The notes below the pieces were generated by a model, which saw only the letters and a program-made list of their open reading frames with translations, ran no database searches and was not told the origin of the DNA. Of a stretch of 64,000 nt of DNA, positions 34,892 through 43,845 are shown piece by piece; the first letter of the stretch is position 1; the number at the start of each line of letters is the position of its first letter. The position numbers and the translations under genes are program-made. Source of the stretch: Caulobacter mirabilis (GTDB taxonomy: Bacteria > Pseudomonadota > Alphaproteobacteria > Caulobacterales > Caulobacteraceae); assembly GCF_002749615.1 (NCBI RefSeq), contig NZ_CP024201.1:1302001-1366000 (forward strand). The letters are read 5' to 3'.

Positions 34892-35194
34892 ATGTCGACC
34901 GCCAAGGCCCTGCGCGCGCTGGCCAACGAACGCCGGCTTCAGATCCTCGAATGGCTGAAGGATCCGGTCACGCATTTCCCGCCCCAGATCTACGGCGACC
35001 TGGAGGAGGACGGCGTCTGCGTGCTGGAGATCGCCGACAAGCTGGGCGTGGCCCAGCCGACCGCCACCAGCCATCTGCAGATCCTGGCCGACGCCGGCCT
35101 GGTGCGGCCCCGGCGCATCCGGCAGTGGACCTTCTACCGGCGCGAGGAGGAAGCCATCGCGGCCCTGAAAGCCGAGCTGGCGTCCACCATATGA
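34892..35194 (+). CDS. ArsR family transcriptional regulator
   Basis: A 100-residue winged-helix protein: LRALANERRLQILEWLKDP, then VCVLEIADKLGVAQPTATSH, LQILADAGLVRPRRI and QWTFYRREE. A single Cys in EEDGVCVLEI does not form the usual metal-binding pair, so the signal may not be a metal. Its stop overlaps the next start (ATGA). First gene of a three-gene overlapping operon and divergent from the MFS gene. Confidence 0.88.
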   Translation: MSTAKALRALANERRLQILEWLKDPVTHFPPQIYGDLEEDGVCVLEIADKLGVAQPTATSHLQILADAGLVRPRRIRQWTFYRREEEAIAALKAELASTI

Positions 35195-35649
35195 GCGACC
35201 GGGGGTCGTACAGCTATCGCGACGACCCCGCCGTCCCGGCCTTTCCGGACGACCGCCCGATCATCATCTTCGACGGTCATTGCGTGTTCTGTTCGGGCTG
35301 GGCGCGGGTGGTGCTGCGCTTCGACCGCAAGGGCGTGTTCCGCCTGCTGCCGGCCCAGACGCCGCTGGGCGCGGCGCTGTACCGCCACTACGGCCTCGAT
35401 CCGGAGGATTATCAGACCAACATCCTGATCGAGCGCGGCGAGGCCCGGTTCAAGGCCGACGGCTCGATGCGGATGGCGGCGCTGCTGGGCTTCCCGTTCT
35501 CGCTGGCCGGCGTGTTCCGGCTGCTGCCCATACCGGTCGCCGACGCGCTCTATGACGTCGTGGCGAAGAACCGCTTCCGCCTCTTCGGCCGCAGCGACGT
35601 CTGCTACATCCCCGACGCGCGCTATGCGGAGAGGGTGCTGGGCGGGTGA
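35191..35649 (+). CDS. DCC family thiol-disulfide oxidoreductase-like protein (DUF393)
   Basis: A 152-residue protein with the family's DxxCxxC motif near the N-terminus, IIIFDGHCVFCSGWARVVLR, and the C-terminal RNRFRLFGRSDVCYIP-type ending (here KNRFRLFGRSDVCYIPD). The name comes from the conserved Asp-Cys-Cys. The redox role is inferred from the motif. It overlaps arsR (ATGA) and the next gene (GTGA), so the three are co-translated. Confidence 0.87.
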   Translation: MSDRGSYSYRDDPAVPAFPDDRPIIIFDGHCVFCSGWARVVLRFDRKGVFRLLPAQTPLGAALYRHYGLDPEDYQTNILIERGEARFKADGSMRMAALLGFPFSLAGVFRLLPIPVADALYDVVAKNRFRLFGRSDVCYIPDARYAERVLGG

Positions 35650-37313
35650 AGGTTCTCGTCGTCGGGGGATACGGCACGTTCGGCGGGCGGCTGGCGCGGC
35701 TGCTGGCCGACGAGCCGCGCGTGACGCTGCTGATGGCCGGGCGGTCGTTGGCCAAGGCGCGGGCGCTGTGCGCCGAACTGGACAGCCGTTCGACCCTGGT
35801 TCCCTGGCGTTTCGACCGCGATGGCGACCTGGACGCTCAGCTGGGCGAGGCCGCGCCCGACCTGGTCGTCGACGCCAGCGGTCCGTTCCAGGCCTACGGC
35901 GAGCGGCCCTATCGGCTGGCCCAGGCCTGTATCGCGCGCGGGATCGACTATCTGGACCTGGCCGACGGCGCCGATTTCGTCGCCGGGATCGCGACTCTGG
36001 ATGACGCGGCGCGGGCGAGGGGGGTCTTCGCGCTGTCGGGCGTCAGCACCTGTCCGGCCCTGACGGCGGCGGTGGTGCGGCGGCTTTCGGAAGGCTGGCG
36101 GAGCGTGCGGTCGGTGACGGCCGGGATCGCGCCGACGCCCTGGGCCGGCCTGGGGCTGAGCGTTGTGAAGGGCATCGCCGGCTATGCGGGCCGGCCGGTG
36201 AAGCTGGTCCGCGACGGCCGGCCGGCGGAGGGCGGCGCCCTGATCGAGTCCCGCCGGGTGACGATCGCGCCGCCGGGCCAGGTTCCGCTGCGCAGCCTGC
36301 ATTTCTCGCTGGTCGACACCCCGGACCTGCAGGTTCTGCCGCCGCTGCATCCCGGCCTGCGCGATATCTGGTTCGGCGCCGGACCGACGCCGGAGAGCCT
36401 GCACCGGATGCTGAACGGCATGGCCTGGCTGGTCCGCTGGCGGCTGCTGCCGACGCTGGAGCCTCTGGCCCCGCTGTTCCACTGGGCGATCAACCGGCTG
36501 CGCTGGGGCGAGCATCGCGGCGGCATGTTCGTGGCCGTCGCCGGCGAGGACGCCGACGGCCGCCCCGTCGCCCGGAGCTGGCACCTGGTCGCCGAGGGGG
36601 CGGACGGTCCCTTCATCCCCTCGATGGCGGCCGAGGCGACGATCCGCGGCTTGCTGGACGGCCGCCGCCCCGCCGCCGGCGCGCGACCCGCGACCTCGGA
36701 CCTGGAACTGGCCGACTTCGAACCGGCTTTCGCCCGGAAGGCCATCGCCGCCGGCGTCCGCGAGCCGGTCGCCGAGGCCGAGCCGGTCTACCACCAGGTC
36801 CTGGGGCCGGCCTGGGACGGCATGCCCCCCGCCTGGCGCGCGATGCACCAGCTGCCGGAAGGGGAGACGAAGACCGTTTCCGGCCGCGCCTCGGTCGAGC
36901 GGGGGCGGAGCCTGCTCGCCCGCCTGGCCGGGACGCTGATGGGCTTTCCCGGGGCCGGCGACGACGTTCCGGTCTCCGTCGCCTTCAGCCGCCGGAACGG
37001 CGTGGAGCTGTGGCGGCGCACGTTCGCGGGCCGGTCGTTCGCCAGCCGCCAGGAGGCCGGCCGCGGTCGGTCGGAGCATCTGGTCGTCGAGCGCTTCGGC
37101 CCGGTCGCCGTGCATATGGCCGCGGCGACCGACGGCGAGACCATGCGGCTGGTCATCCGCCGCTTTTCGGTCCTCGGCGTCCCGCTGCCGCTGTGGCTGG
37201 GCCCGACCACGACGGCGAGCGAGCGCGTCGAGGACGGCCGCTTCCGCTTCGACGTCGAGATCGGCCATCCGCTGACCGGCCGGATCGTCCTCTATCGGGG
37301 CTGGTTGGCCTGA
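35646..37313 (+). CDS. Saccharopine dehydrogenase NADP-binding domain protein with C-terminal DUF4166
   Basis: A 555-residue two-domain protein. The first part is a Rossmann domain (VLVVGGYGTFGGRLARLLAD, LVVDASGPFQAYG, ALSGVSTCPALTAAVV) like saccharopine dehydrogenase relatives. The second part (about 390-555), from VYHQVLGPAWDGMPPAWRAM to the end FRFDVEIGHPLTGRIVLYRG, matches DUF4166. The GTG start overlaps the DCC gene stop (GTGA). The substrate is unknown, and a true lysine-pathway role is unlikely for this architecture. Confidence 0.82.
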   Translation: MKVLVVGGYGTFGGRLARLLADEPRVTLLMAGRSLAKARALCAELDSRSTLVPWRFDRDGDLDAQLGEAAPDLVVDASGPFQAYGERPYRLAQACIARGIDYLDLADGADFVAGIATLDDAARARGVFALSGVSTCPALTAAVVRRLSEGWRSVRSVTAGIAPTPWAGLGLSVVKGIAGYAGRPVKLVRDGRPAEGGALIESRRVTIAPPGQVPLRSLHFSLVDTPDLQVLPPLHPGLRDIWFGAGPTPESLHRMLNGMAWLVRWRLLPTLEPLAPLFHWAINRLRWGEHRGGMFVAVAGEDADGRPVARSWHLVAEGADGPFIPSMAAEATIRGLLDGRRPAAGARPATSDLELADFEPAFARKAIAAGVREPVAEAEPVYHQVLGPAWDGMPPAWRAMHQLPEGETKTVSGRASVERGRSLLARLAGTLMGFPGAGDDVPVSVAFSRRNGVELWRRTFAGRSFASRQEAGRGRSEHLVVERFGPVAVHMAAATDGETMRLVIRRFSVLGVPLPLWLGPTTTASERVEDGRFRFDVEIGHPLTGRIVLYRGWLA

Positions 37314-37317
37314 CGGT

Positions 37318-39477
37318 TCACCAGCGCCGGGTCAGCTCCACCCCGACCACGCGCGGCGCGTCGACGCCAGCGTACCAGAGCCCGTCGTAGCCGAAGAGCG
37401 AGTTGGCGTAGGCCGAGGTCACGAACACCGTCTCGTCGGTCAGGTTGTCGACGTACAGCCGCGCGGTCCAGGCCTCGGTCTCCCAGCCGATCTGGGCGTT
37501 CAGCCGCCAGACGGCCTCCTGCCGCGCGGTGTTCTGGGCGTTCAGCATCGTCTCGCCGGCGCCGTTGATCTCGCCGCGCAGGAACAGGCCGCGCCACGGC
37601 CGCCAGCTGGCGGTCGCCGAGGCGTCCCATTCCGGCGTCAGCTTCACCCGCCGGCCCGACAGGTCTTCCAGACCGAAGACGTAGCGGTCGTACTCGGCCT
37701 CGACCCAGCCCAGCGAGGCGGTCAGGTCGAGGTCGTCGCGCGGCTTGCCGGCGAACTCGATCTCGAAGCCCCGGCTGGTGATGGCGGCGCTGGATGTGAC
37801 CAGGGTCGTCGAGAGCGGCTGGCCATTGGGGCCGTAGATCACGTTGATCTCCTGCCAGTTGTCGACCGTGGTGTAGAACAGCGCCGCCGAAACCAGCGCC
37901 CGGCCGCCGAGCAGCCGGTGCTTGGCGCCGATCTCGTAGGTCCAAAGCGTCTCGGCGTCGTAGCGCGAATAGTCGCCCACGACCGAGGTTGCGCTGGCCG
38001 CCAGGTTGAAGCCGCCCGGGACCCAGCCTTTGGCGACCGAAGCGTAGAGGCGCAGGTCGCCGCTCAGCGCCCAGTCCAGCGAAACGCGGGGCAGCACCTC
38101 GGCGAACACCTCGTCCAGGGCCTCGGCCTGGAAGACGAACCGGCCGAGCGGGCCCAGGTCGAGAACGCCGGCCTGCTGGACCTTGTCGCGCTCGGCGCGC
38201 TCGTAGCGCACGCCCGCCGTCAGGTTGATCGTCGGCGACAACGGCAGGACAGCCTGACCGAACAGCGCATAGTCCCGCGAGCCGGCTTCCTGCTTCGGCG
38301 CCCAGGCGTAGTCGCTCAGCTTGCCGGGCCCGATCAGGGATGACAGCGCCTTGGACTGCTCCCCGCGGTAGTGGTTCAGCCCGACGACCCATTGCACCCG
38401 AGCGTCGGAGGGGGCGACGAGGCGGACCTCCCAGTTCCAATGGGTCTCCTCGACGTCGTGTCCGCCGGCCGCGCCGGGCATGGCGGTCAGGTCCAGGTCG
38501 GTGCCGAAGGAACGGTCGTCGACGTCGCGCCAGGAGCCGGCGAGGCTCAGCGTCGCGCCGTCGAACCGATGGGTCAGGCCGACGCCGAGCACATGCTCGT
38601 CCTTGTCGCTGCGCTTGGGCGCGTCATGGATCAGGGTGTGGTCGCCGGCCTTCCGGCCGCCGTTGAAGCCGCCGTAGAGCTGGTCGTACCGGGCGCGGTC
38701 CATCGGCAGGAATTCCTGCTCGTAGAGGCCGGGCGCGCGCTGCAGGGCGACATAGCCCATCGCATCGAGCTCGGTGCGGTCGCCGGCGATCCAGCGCAGC
38801 CGGCCGTGGGCGAAGGCGGTCTCGATCTCGCCGGGCTCGCCGATCGAGGAGGCCAGGTTGCGCACGAAGCTGTCGGCCTTCTCGTAGTCCAGGGTCAGGG
38901 CGCCGGTCAGGGTCGCGCCGGCCAGCGGACCGGCGACCCGGGCGCGGAGATCGTAGCCCTGGCCCTCGCCGAAGCCGTAGGCGCCGGCCGAAGCCTGGGC
39001 CTCGAAGGCGTCGGACGGCGCCCGGGTCTGCACCAGGATCAGGCCGGACTCGCTGTTGGCGCCGTAGAGCGTGCCCTGCGGCCCGCGCAGCACTTCGATC
39101 TGGCGGACGTCGCCCAGGGCCTGGTCGGACGGCTGCCGGAAGGGCACGCCGTCGATGTAGACGGCCGCGCGGTTGACCACGAACGGGTTGGACTCGATGC
39201 CGCGGATCGAGATGTAGGTCCCGCCGACCTGGCCGATCTGGTTGAACTGGACGTTCGGCGCATAGTCGTCGATCCGCCGCAGGGACTGGATACGGGCGTC
39301 CTCGGCGAACTGGGCGCCCAGGACCGTCGCCGCCACGGGGGCGTCGATCAGCGCCTGGTCACGCCGGGCGGCGGTGACCACGAGGGCGTCGATGTCCGTC
39401 GGCTCCTCGGCGAGGGCGGGCGTGGCCAGCCCCCCGACGCTCATCGCCGCCATTCCGATCCAAGCCGCCCTGTTCAT
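37318..39477 (-). CDS. TonB-dependent receptor, siderophore-type
   Basis: Outer-membrane active transporter of 719 residues. It has a signal peptide (IGMAAMSVGGLATPALAEE), a plug domain starting DIDALVVTAARRDQALIDAP (TonB-box-like start), and plug motifs ISIRGIESNPFVVNRAAVYI and IEVLRGPQGTLYGANS. The 22-strand barrel ends in VVGVELTRRW with the terminal aromatic. The ATG at 39477 has AAGGGG 7 bases before it. A Fur-box-like sequence lies upstream, and an AraC regulator with a similar box follows, so iron-siderophore uptake is the likely function. Confidence 0.9.
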   Translation of the reverse strand: MNRAAWIGMAAMSVGGLATPALAEEPTDIDALVVTAARRDQALIDAPVAATVLGAQFAEDARIQSLRRIDDYAPNVQFNQIGQVGGTYISIRGIESNPFVVNRAAVYIDGVPFRQPSDQALGDVRQIEVLRGPQGTLYGANSESGLILVQTRAPSDAFEAQASAGAYGFGEGQGYDLRARVAGPLAGATLTGALTLDYEKADSFVRNLASSIGEPGEIETAFAHGRLRWIAGDRTELDAMGYVALQRAPGLYEQEFLPMDRARYDQLYGGFNGGRKAGDHTLIHDAPKRSDKDEHVLGVGLTHRFDGATLSLAGSWRDVDDRSFGTDLDLTAMPGAAGGHDVEETHWNWEVRLVAPSDARVQWVVGLNHYRGEQSKALSSLIGPGKLSDYAWAPKQEAGSRDYALFGQAVLPLSPTINLTAGVRYERAERDKVQQAGVLDLGPLGRFVFQAEALDEVFAEVLPRVSLDWALSGDLRLYASVAKGWVPGGFNLAASATSVVGDYSRYDAETLWTYEIGAKHRLLGGRALVSAALFYTTVDNWQEINVIYGPNGQPLSTTLVTSSAAITSRGFEIEFAGKPRDDLDLTASLGWVEAEYDRYVFGLEDLSGRRVKLTPEWDASATASWRPWRGLFLRGEINGAGETMLNAQNTARQEAVWRLNAQIGWETEAWTARLYVDNLTDETVFVTSAYANSLFGYDGLWYAGVDAPRVVGVELTRRW

Positions 39478-39492
39478 GATCACGCCCCTTGT

Positions 39493-39507
39493 TGAGAGCG
39501 GTTCTCA
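39493..39507. promoter_or_regulatory. Fur-box-like operator upstream of the TonB receptor
   Basis: TGAGA-GCGGT-TCTCA, a 15-bp inverted repeat 16 bases upstream of the receptor start. It agrees with the outer TGAGA/TCTCA half-sites of the common Fur box TGAGAATnATTCTCA. A closely related site is upstream of the AraC gene. Confidence 0.6.
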
Positions 39508-39580
39508 TAATGGCGGTCTCCGAGGCGGGACAATCGGGCCGGCCTTCGGCGCCCGGCGTTTGGCTTTCGGCGTCCGGCGT

Positions 39581-40465
39581 TCAGTGTGGGCGCAGGTCGG
39601 TGGGGCGGTAGCCGTAGTGGCGCAGGAAGGCGGTCGAGAAGTGCGCCGGCGAGTATCCGACCCGGCCCGCGGCGGCGGCCACGCCCATGCCCTCGACCAA
39701 CAGGCCGTGGGCCGTCTCCAGCCGGCGACGGGTGACGTAGGCGGCGATCGAGGCGTCGAAGGTCAGCCGGAAGGCCTGGGTCAGGCTGCGCACGTTGACG
39801 CCCACCTCCCGCGCCAGCCGCGTCAGGTCGGGCGGATCGGCGAGGTTGGCCTCGAGGATCTCCCGCGCCCGCTCCGCCCGTCGCGTCTGCAGCGCCGGCC
39901 GGCTGTCCGGCTGGGCCGACAGCGAAAGCCAGTTCAGGGTCATGGCCGCCAGTTCCAGCGCCCGCGCCTCCATCGCCAGGCGGCGCGCGGCGCCCTGGAA
40001 CCAGGGGTCGACGGGCCGGCAGAGGCTCGCCACCACCGTCGCCGGAGGGCGGTCGGTGGCGCGAAGCCGGCTCCCGGCGGCCAGCCGGACCGCGATGTCG
40101 CCCAGGCCCTCCGGCGCAGCATCGTCGAGCTGGGCCCGGGTCAGATAGAGGCCGCAGGACAGGGCGGGCCCCTTGTCGATCCTCGTCTCGAAGGGTTCGG
40201 GCTCGTCCTCGTAGAGGATCGCCGTCAGCCCCAGGCCGTCGAAACGGAAGTCGCCCAGGCGGGGGTGGGCGCTTCTCAGCCGCGCGATGCCGCAGCTGAG
40301 GTGGAGACCCGGCGGCAGCGGGGCGCTGTACTGCTGGGGGGCGTCGAGCACCTGCGCGGACTGATGCAGCAGGCCGTGGCGCAGCGGGACAGTTTCGAGC
40401 GTCTCGACAAGCCCCGCCTTCTCGACCACCGCGCGGATGGCGGCGTCGGCGGTGTCGGCCGGCAT
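39581..40465 (-). CDS. AraC family transcriptional regulator, PchR-like
   Basis: A 294-residue regulator. The C-terminal AraC domain has two helix-turn-helix units (DLTRLAREVGVNVRSLTQAF and VAAAAGRVGYSPAHFSTAFLRHYG, the latter given in part as GRVGYSPAHFSTAFLRHYG). The N-terminal ligand domain resembles siderophore-sensing PchR-type proteins. It lies directly upstream of the TonB receptor on the same strand and carries its own Fur-box-like site. This suggests that the ferric siderophore induces its receptor through this protein. Confidence 0.87.
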   Translation of the reverse strand: MPADTADAAIRAVVEKAGLVETLETVPLRHGLLHQSAQVLDAPQQYSAPLPPGLHLSCGIARLRSAHPRLGDFRFDGLGLTAILYEDEPEPFETRIDKGPALSCGLYLTRAQLDDAAPEGLGDIAVRLAAGSRLRATDRPPATVVASLCRPVDPWFQGAARRLAMEARALELAAMTLNWLSLSAQPDSRPALQTRRAERAREILEANLADPPDLTRLAREVGVNVRSLTQAFRLTFDASIAAYVTRRRLETAHGLLVEGMGVAAAAGRVGYSPAHFSTAFLRHYGYRPTDLRPH

Positions 40466-40477
40466 GGGAGTCTCCAG

Positions 40478-40494
40478 TTGAGAGTCGTTCTCAA
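40478..40494. promoter_or_regulatory. Fur-box-like operator upstream of the AraC regulator
   Basis: TTGAGA-GTCGT-TCTCAA, a 17-bp perfect inverted repeat 12 bases upstream of the ATG. It matches the site before the TonB receptor in both arms. Confidence 0.65.
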
Positions 40495-40524
40495 TCGATC
40501 AATAGATCGCTGCGGCTGGACCGG

Positions 40525-41034
40525 TCAACGCCGCAGCAGGCCGCGGAACGCCCGAATCAGGCCCATGATTCCCGGCGCGCCGGCGGGCGCCTCCGCCGTC
40601 GGCAGGCCGAGGCGTTCCCGAACGAAGGCAAGGTAGCGCGGGTTCTCGTCGGCGAAGATCGTCTCGCCCTCGGCCCTATGGGCCCGCAGCAGGTGCTCGG
40701 CGGCCCGGTCCGGCTCGCCGAGGTCGTGGAGCACCTGGCCGAGGCGGAGTCGCAGCAGCGGGCTTTCGCGGCCGTCCTCGGTGTCGACGGCGCGCTCCAG
40801 CGCCTCGCGGGCCGCGGTCCGCAGGCCGCCGAGGTAGCAGGCCTCGCCGATCGCCGAGAGGATCCAGGTCGCCGCCGCCCAGTCCGTCTTGGGCTCGGGC
40901 AGCCGTTCCCAGGCCCGTCCGTAGGCGTCGACGGCGGCCTCTATCCCGCCCTCGTCCGTCAGCCGGTCGCCCTCGGCGCAGAGGGCTTCGATCTCCTCGC
41001 GGATGGCGGGCGGCAGTTCGGTCGAGTCGCGCAT
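40525..41034 (-). CDS. Hypothetical TPR-like protein
   Basis: A 169-residue soluble, helical protein. AAVDAYGRAWERLPEPKTDW, AAREALERAVDTEDGRE and LRLGQVLHDLGEPDRAAEHL look like degenerate tetratricopeptide repeats (G-A-Y pattern at helix A/B positions). The C-terminus ends in a basic hydrophobic helix (MGLIRAFRGLLRR). It is probably a protein-protein interaction adaptor; no partner is evident nearby. Confidence 0.65.
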   Translation of the reverse strand: MRDSTELPPAIREEIEALCAEGDRLTDEGGIEAAVDAYGRAWERLPEPKTDWAAATWILSAIGEACYLGGLRTAAREALERAVDTEDGRESPLLRLRLGQVLHDLGEPDRAAEHLLRAHRAEGETIFADENPRYLAFVRERLGLPTAEAPAGAPGIMGLIRAFRGLLRR

Positions 41035-41095
41035 GGCGGCGGCAGGCTCCCGGCGCCGGGCCCGAAGGTCAAGCGGCGGGAGCGCCGCGGTCCGC

Positions 41096-41557
41096 CTAGC
41101 GCAGCACGCCGCGCCCGGTCATGGCCCAGGCGTACCAGAGGAAGAACAGCAGCAGGGCGGTGATCACGCCGCTCATGATGGCGACGTCCTGGCCCATGAT
41201 CGCGCCGCCGCCGCTCAGAACGTAGGTGTAGAGCAGGCTGATCAGGAAGGCCGCCAGAGAGACGGCGAACGTCGCCGCGGCCAGCTTCCGGCGCAGCAGC
41301 AGCAGGATCGAGGCCAGGAAGGCGCCGAAGACTCCCACCGCCCAGACCACGGTCATCCAGGCCGGATAGGCCTGGTAGTGGTCGATCTGCGCCTGCGTCA
41401 TGCCGGCGGACGCCATGTAGGCGGCGCCCTGGGTCTTGCTCATCACGAAGTCGAACACGCCGACGGCGTTGAACAGCACGGCGACGATCCCCACGAGCCA
41501 CAGGTGCCAGGGCGTCTTCGGCGCGGCTTGCGGCGCCGTTTCAGTCGATGAACTCAT
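41096..41557 (-). CDS. Hypothetical four-helix membrane protein
   Basis: A 153-residue protein with four hydrophobic helices (WLVGIVAVLFNAVGVFDFVM, MTVVWAVGVFGAFLASILLL, LAAATFAVSLAAFLISLLYT, VAIMSGVITALLLFFLWYAW). A QGAAYMASAGMTQAQIDHYQ loop follows helix 1. This layout is common in conserved integral membrane proteins of unknown function in alphaproteobacteria. The 114 bases between it and the CoA-transferase gene hold nothing I can identify. Confidence 0.7.
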   Translation of the reverse strand: MSSSTETAPQAAPKTPWHLWLVGIVAVLFNAVGVFDFVMSKTQGAAYMASAGMTQAQIDHYQAYPAWMTVVWAVGVFGAFLASILLLLRRKLAAATFAVSLAAFLISLLYTYVLSGGGAIMGQDVAIMSGVITALLLFFLWYAWAMTGRGVLR

Positions 41558-41671
41558 ACCGGTCCCTCCCAGAGGCCGGCCGTCGCAGCAGGGTCACGCC
41601 GACCCTCACGTACGGCGCGGCAGACTGTCTGGGTCCTTTGAAGCACGATCCGGCCGTTTCGGAAATCGGCG

Positions 41672-43078
41672 TTATCGTTCCGGCCGCCCGGCCCAGGCGG
41701 CGGGATGGGTTCCCAGAGGGACGGTGGGGGCGGTCCAGCGGACCGGGGTCCTGGACAGGGCGACCGGGGGACGCAGATAGGTCAGCGGGCCGAAGCCGGA
41801 GTCCTCGCGGATCGACCAGGCGGCCAGCGCCTCGGGCGTGAAGGGCCGGGCTCGGCTCGGCCGGTCGGGATCCAGGCCCAGGCCGCGCACCCACATCGCC
41901 GTCCGGGTGAGCGAGGCCTGCACCCGCGCGCCGCCGCCGGTCTCGGCCCGCCGCCGCAGCGCGACCATCGCGCCGAAGGCGGCGAGATAGCCGGTCGTGT
42001 AGTCGTTCAGCGCGGCGGGCAGAAGGCTTGGCGCCTCTTCGCCGCCCTGGACGACCGCCATGCCGCTGACCGCCTGGGCCAACTGCTCCCAGCCCGGCCG
42101 GTTCGCCCAGGGGCCGTCGTGGCCGTAACAGTTGATCGAGACATGGATCAGCGCCGGGTTCGCGGCCGCCAGTTCGCCGGGGGACAGGCCGAGGCGATCC
42201 AGCGCCCCGCCACGATAGCCCTGAACGAAGACGTCGGCCTCGGCGGCCAGCGCCAGCAGCCGGTCGCGGCCTTCGCGGGTCTTGAGGTCCAGGAAGGCGG
42301 AGCGCTTGCCGTGGCCGGTGTCGGCGACGAAGGGCGGGACGGACGGCAGATCGGGGCCCGCGATGTGCAGCACCTCGGCGCCATAGCCGGCCAGGGCGCG
42401 CGCGCAGGCCGGACCGGCCAGGACGCGGGTCAGGTCCAGCACCTTCACGCCGGACAGCGGCGCCTCCGGCGTGATCGTGAAGTCGATCGGCGCGCCTTCG
42501 CCGGTTCGCTCGATCCGCACCAGCGGCGTGGCGGCCAACCGGCGGCCCTGGTCGGACGCGTCCCACTCGTCCGGCGAGCGGACCCGGCCGCCGCAGTGGC
42601 CGGCGGCGGCCAGCGCGTCCTCCAGCGCCTGGGCGTCCCAGGTCGCGACGGCGGCGGCGACGGCCTCGCGGGTGTCCTCGCAGCCCAGCACCGACAGCGG
42701 CCCGCGGCCGTCGTCGAAGCTCTGGTGCAGGTAGACGAACCGCCCGTCGCGGGCGCGGTAGAAGTCGAAGGCGGCCGTCCTCGGCGGATCACGCCCGGGG
42801 GCCCGTTCCGGATCCTCGAACCGCTGCATCAGGAAGGAGATCAGCGAGGCGGCGGCCTCGCGCGTGTCGACGGCTACGGCCTGGGATCCGCCGGTCCGCA
42901 GCCGCCAGATCGCCGCGGCCTCGGCGGCGCCGGCGGCCAGGGCGGCGGCGGCGGCCTCGTCGGCGTGGAAGGCGGCGGAGACGGCGGGCGGTCCGACCGA
43001 GACGGCGACGTCCTCGAAGCCGTCACGGTCGGCGAGTGCGGCGAGCTGGGCGAGGGCGGCGTCGACGGGCGCGATCAT
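41672..43078 (-). CDS. CaiB/BaiF-type (family III) CoA-transferase
   Basis: A 468-residue enzyme that moves CoA between carboxylic acids. The family core GVKVLDLTRVLAGPACARAL lies at about residue 220 and is followed by FLDLKTREGRDRLLALAAEADV and the YRGGALDRLGLSPGELAAANPALIH region (given in part). In canonical members the catalytic Asp follows these motifs, where LIHVSINCYGHDGPWANRPG aligns. The N-terminal 215 residues look like a partial second copy of the domain that has lost its signatures. The acid substrate is unknown. Confidence 0.85.
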   Translation of the reverse strand: MIAPVDAALAQLAALADRDGFEDVAVSVGPPAVSAAFHADEAAAAALAAGAAEAAAIWRLRTGGSQAVAVDTREAAASLISFLMQRFEDPERAPGRDPPRTAAFDFYRARDGRFVYLHQSFDDGRGPLSVLGCEDTREAVAAAVATWDAQALEDALAAAGHCGGRVRSPDEWDASDQGRRLAATPLVRIERTGEGAPIDFTITPEAPLSGVKVLDLTRVLAGPACARALAGYGAEVLHIAGPDLPSVPPFVADTGHGKRSAFLDLKTREGRDRLLALAAEADVFVQGYRGGALDRLGLSPGELAAANPALIHVSINCYGHDGPWANRPGWEQLAQAVSGMAVVQGGEEAPSLLPAALNDYTTGYLAAFGAMVALRRRAETGGGARVQASLTRTAMWVRGLGLDPDRPSRARPFTPEALAAWSIREDSGFGPLTYLRPPVALSRTPVRWTAPTVPLGTHPAAWAGRPER

Positions 43079-43133
43079 GACGGCAGGTTAGCCGCCGACA
43101 GCGCGCGGGGGGAAGCCGGCATGGGGAGGTGTT

Positions 43134-43234
43134 GCGTGGTTCGAGACGCGGACCTGAGGGTCCGCTCCTCACCATGACGACTTATGAGTTCGTCATCCTG
43201 AGGAGCGAGCTTTGCGAGCGTCTCGAAGGACGCA
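43134..43234. repeat. Palindromic repeat, family C, copy 2
   Basis: Begins gcgtggttcgagacgcggac and ends gcgagcgtctcgaaggacgc, the reverse orientation of 9701-9822. The internal segments caccatgacgac and gttcgtcatcctgaggagc also recur. Located between the CoA-transferase and the protease gene. Confidence 0.75.
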
Positions 43235-43241
43235 CGGTCGC

Positions 43242-43748
43242 CTAGGGCTTCAGGATCAGCGAGGTCTGCGTCGCCTCGAACGCCTGCAGGCGGCCCAGAT
43301 AACTCATGCCGAGGAGGGAGGTGTGCAGGCCCTTTTCGATGACCAGGGCGTCGACGTCGTTCACGCGCGCGCCGGCGATCGAGACGCTGGCCAGCTTGAC
43401 CCCCGCGGCCTTCACGCGGCCCTCGGCGGTCATGACGTCATAGGTGTAATTCAGCTTGCTCGGGTCGTAGCCGAGGCGGCGGGCGTCCTCGGCGGTCAGG
43501 GCCACGGCGGTGGCGCCGGTGTCGACCAGGAAGCGCACGGCCCGGCCCTCGACATTGGCCTCGGCCCAATAGTGGCCGTCCGGGCCCTTGCTCACCGACG
43601 CGGGCGCGGCGGCGGCCGGTTCGAGCCGGGTCGCGACCTGGGCCTGCAGCGGCGCGGCCGCCCGCGCCTCGTCCAGGCTGATCACGGCGTGCGCGGCGCC
43701 GACGGCGGCCAGCGCAGCGACCCCGATGATCGCGACGTACCTGATCAT
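43242..43748 (-). CDS. Retropepsin-like aspartic protease, TIGR02281 family
   Basis: A 168-residue protein with an N-terminal membrane anchor or signal (YVAIIGVAALAAVGAAHAVI) and a single retropepsin-like domain. The catalytic motif is FLVDTGATAVALT, followed by AGVKLASVSIAGARVNDVDA and the LLGMSYLGRL motif typical of clan AA. One domain means it should work as a homodimer, in the periplasm. The ATG at 43748 is used; a GTG two codons earlier is possible. The substrate is unknown. Confidence 0.85.
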   Translation of the reverse strand: MIRYVAIIGVAALAAVGAAHAVISLDEARAAAPLQAQVATRLEPAAAAPASVSKGPDGHYWAEANVEGRAVRFLVDTGATAVALTAEDARRLGYDPSKLNYTYDVMTAEGRVKAAGVKLASVSIAGARVNDVDALVIEKGLHTSLLGMSYLGRLQAFEATQTSLILKP

Positions 43749-43845
43749 GAACACACCCCGCCATATCGGCTTTGTCGAGCGTTTCTCGCTCCGTGGCGGG
43801 CACCTTAGGCGGGCGGAGTTTGCAACGCGTGAACGGGTGTAAGGG

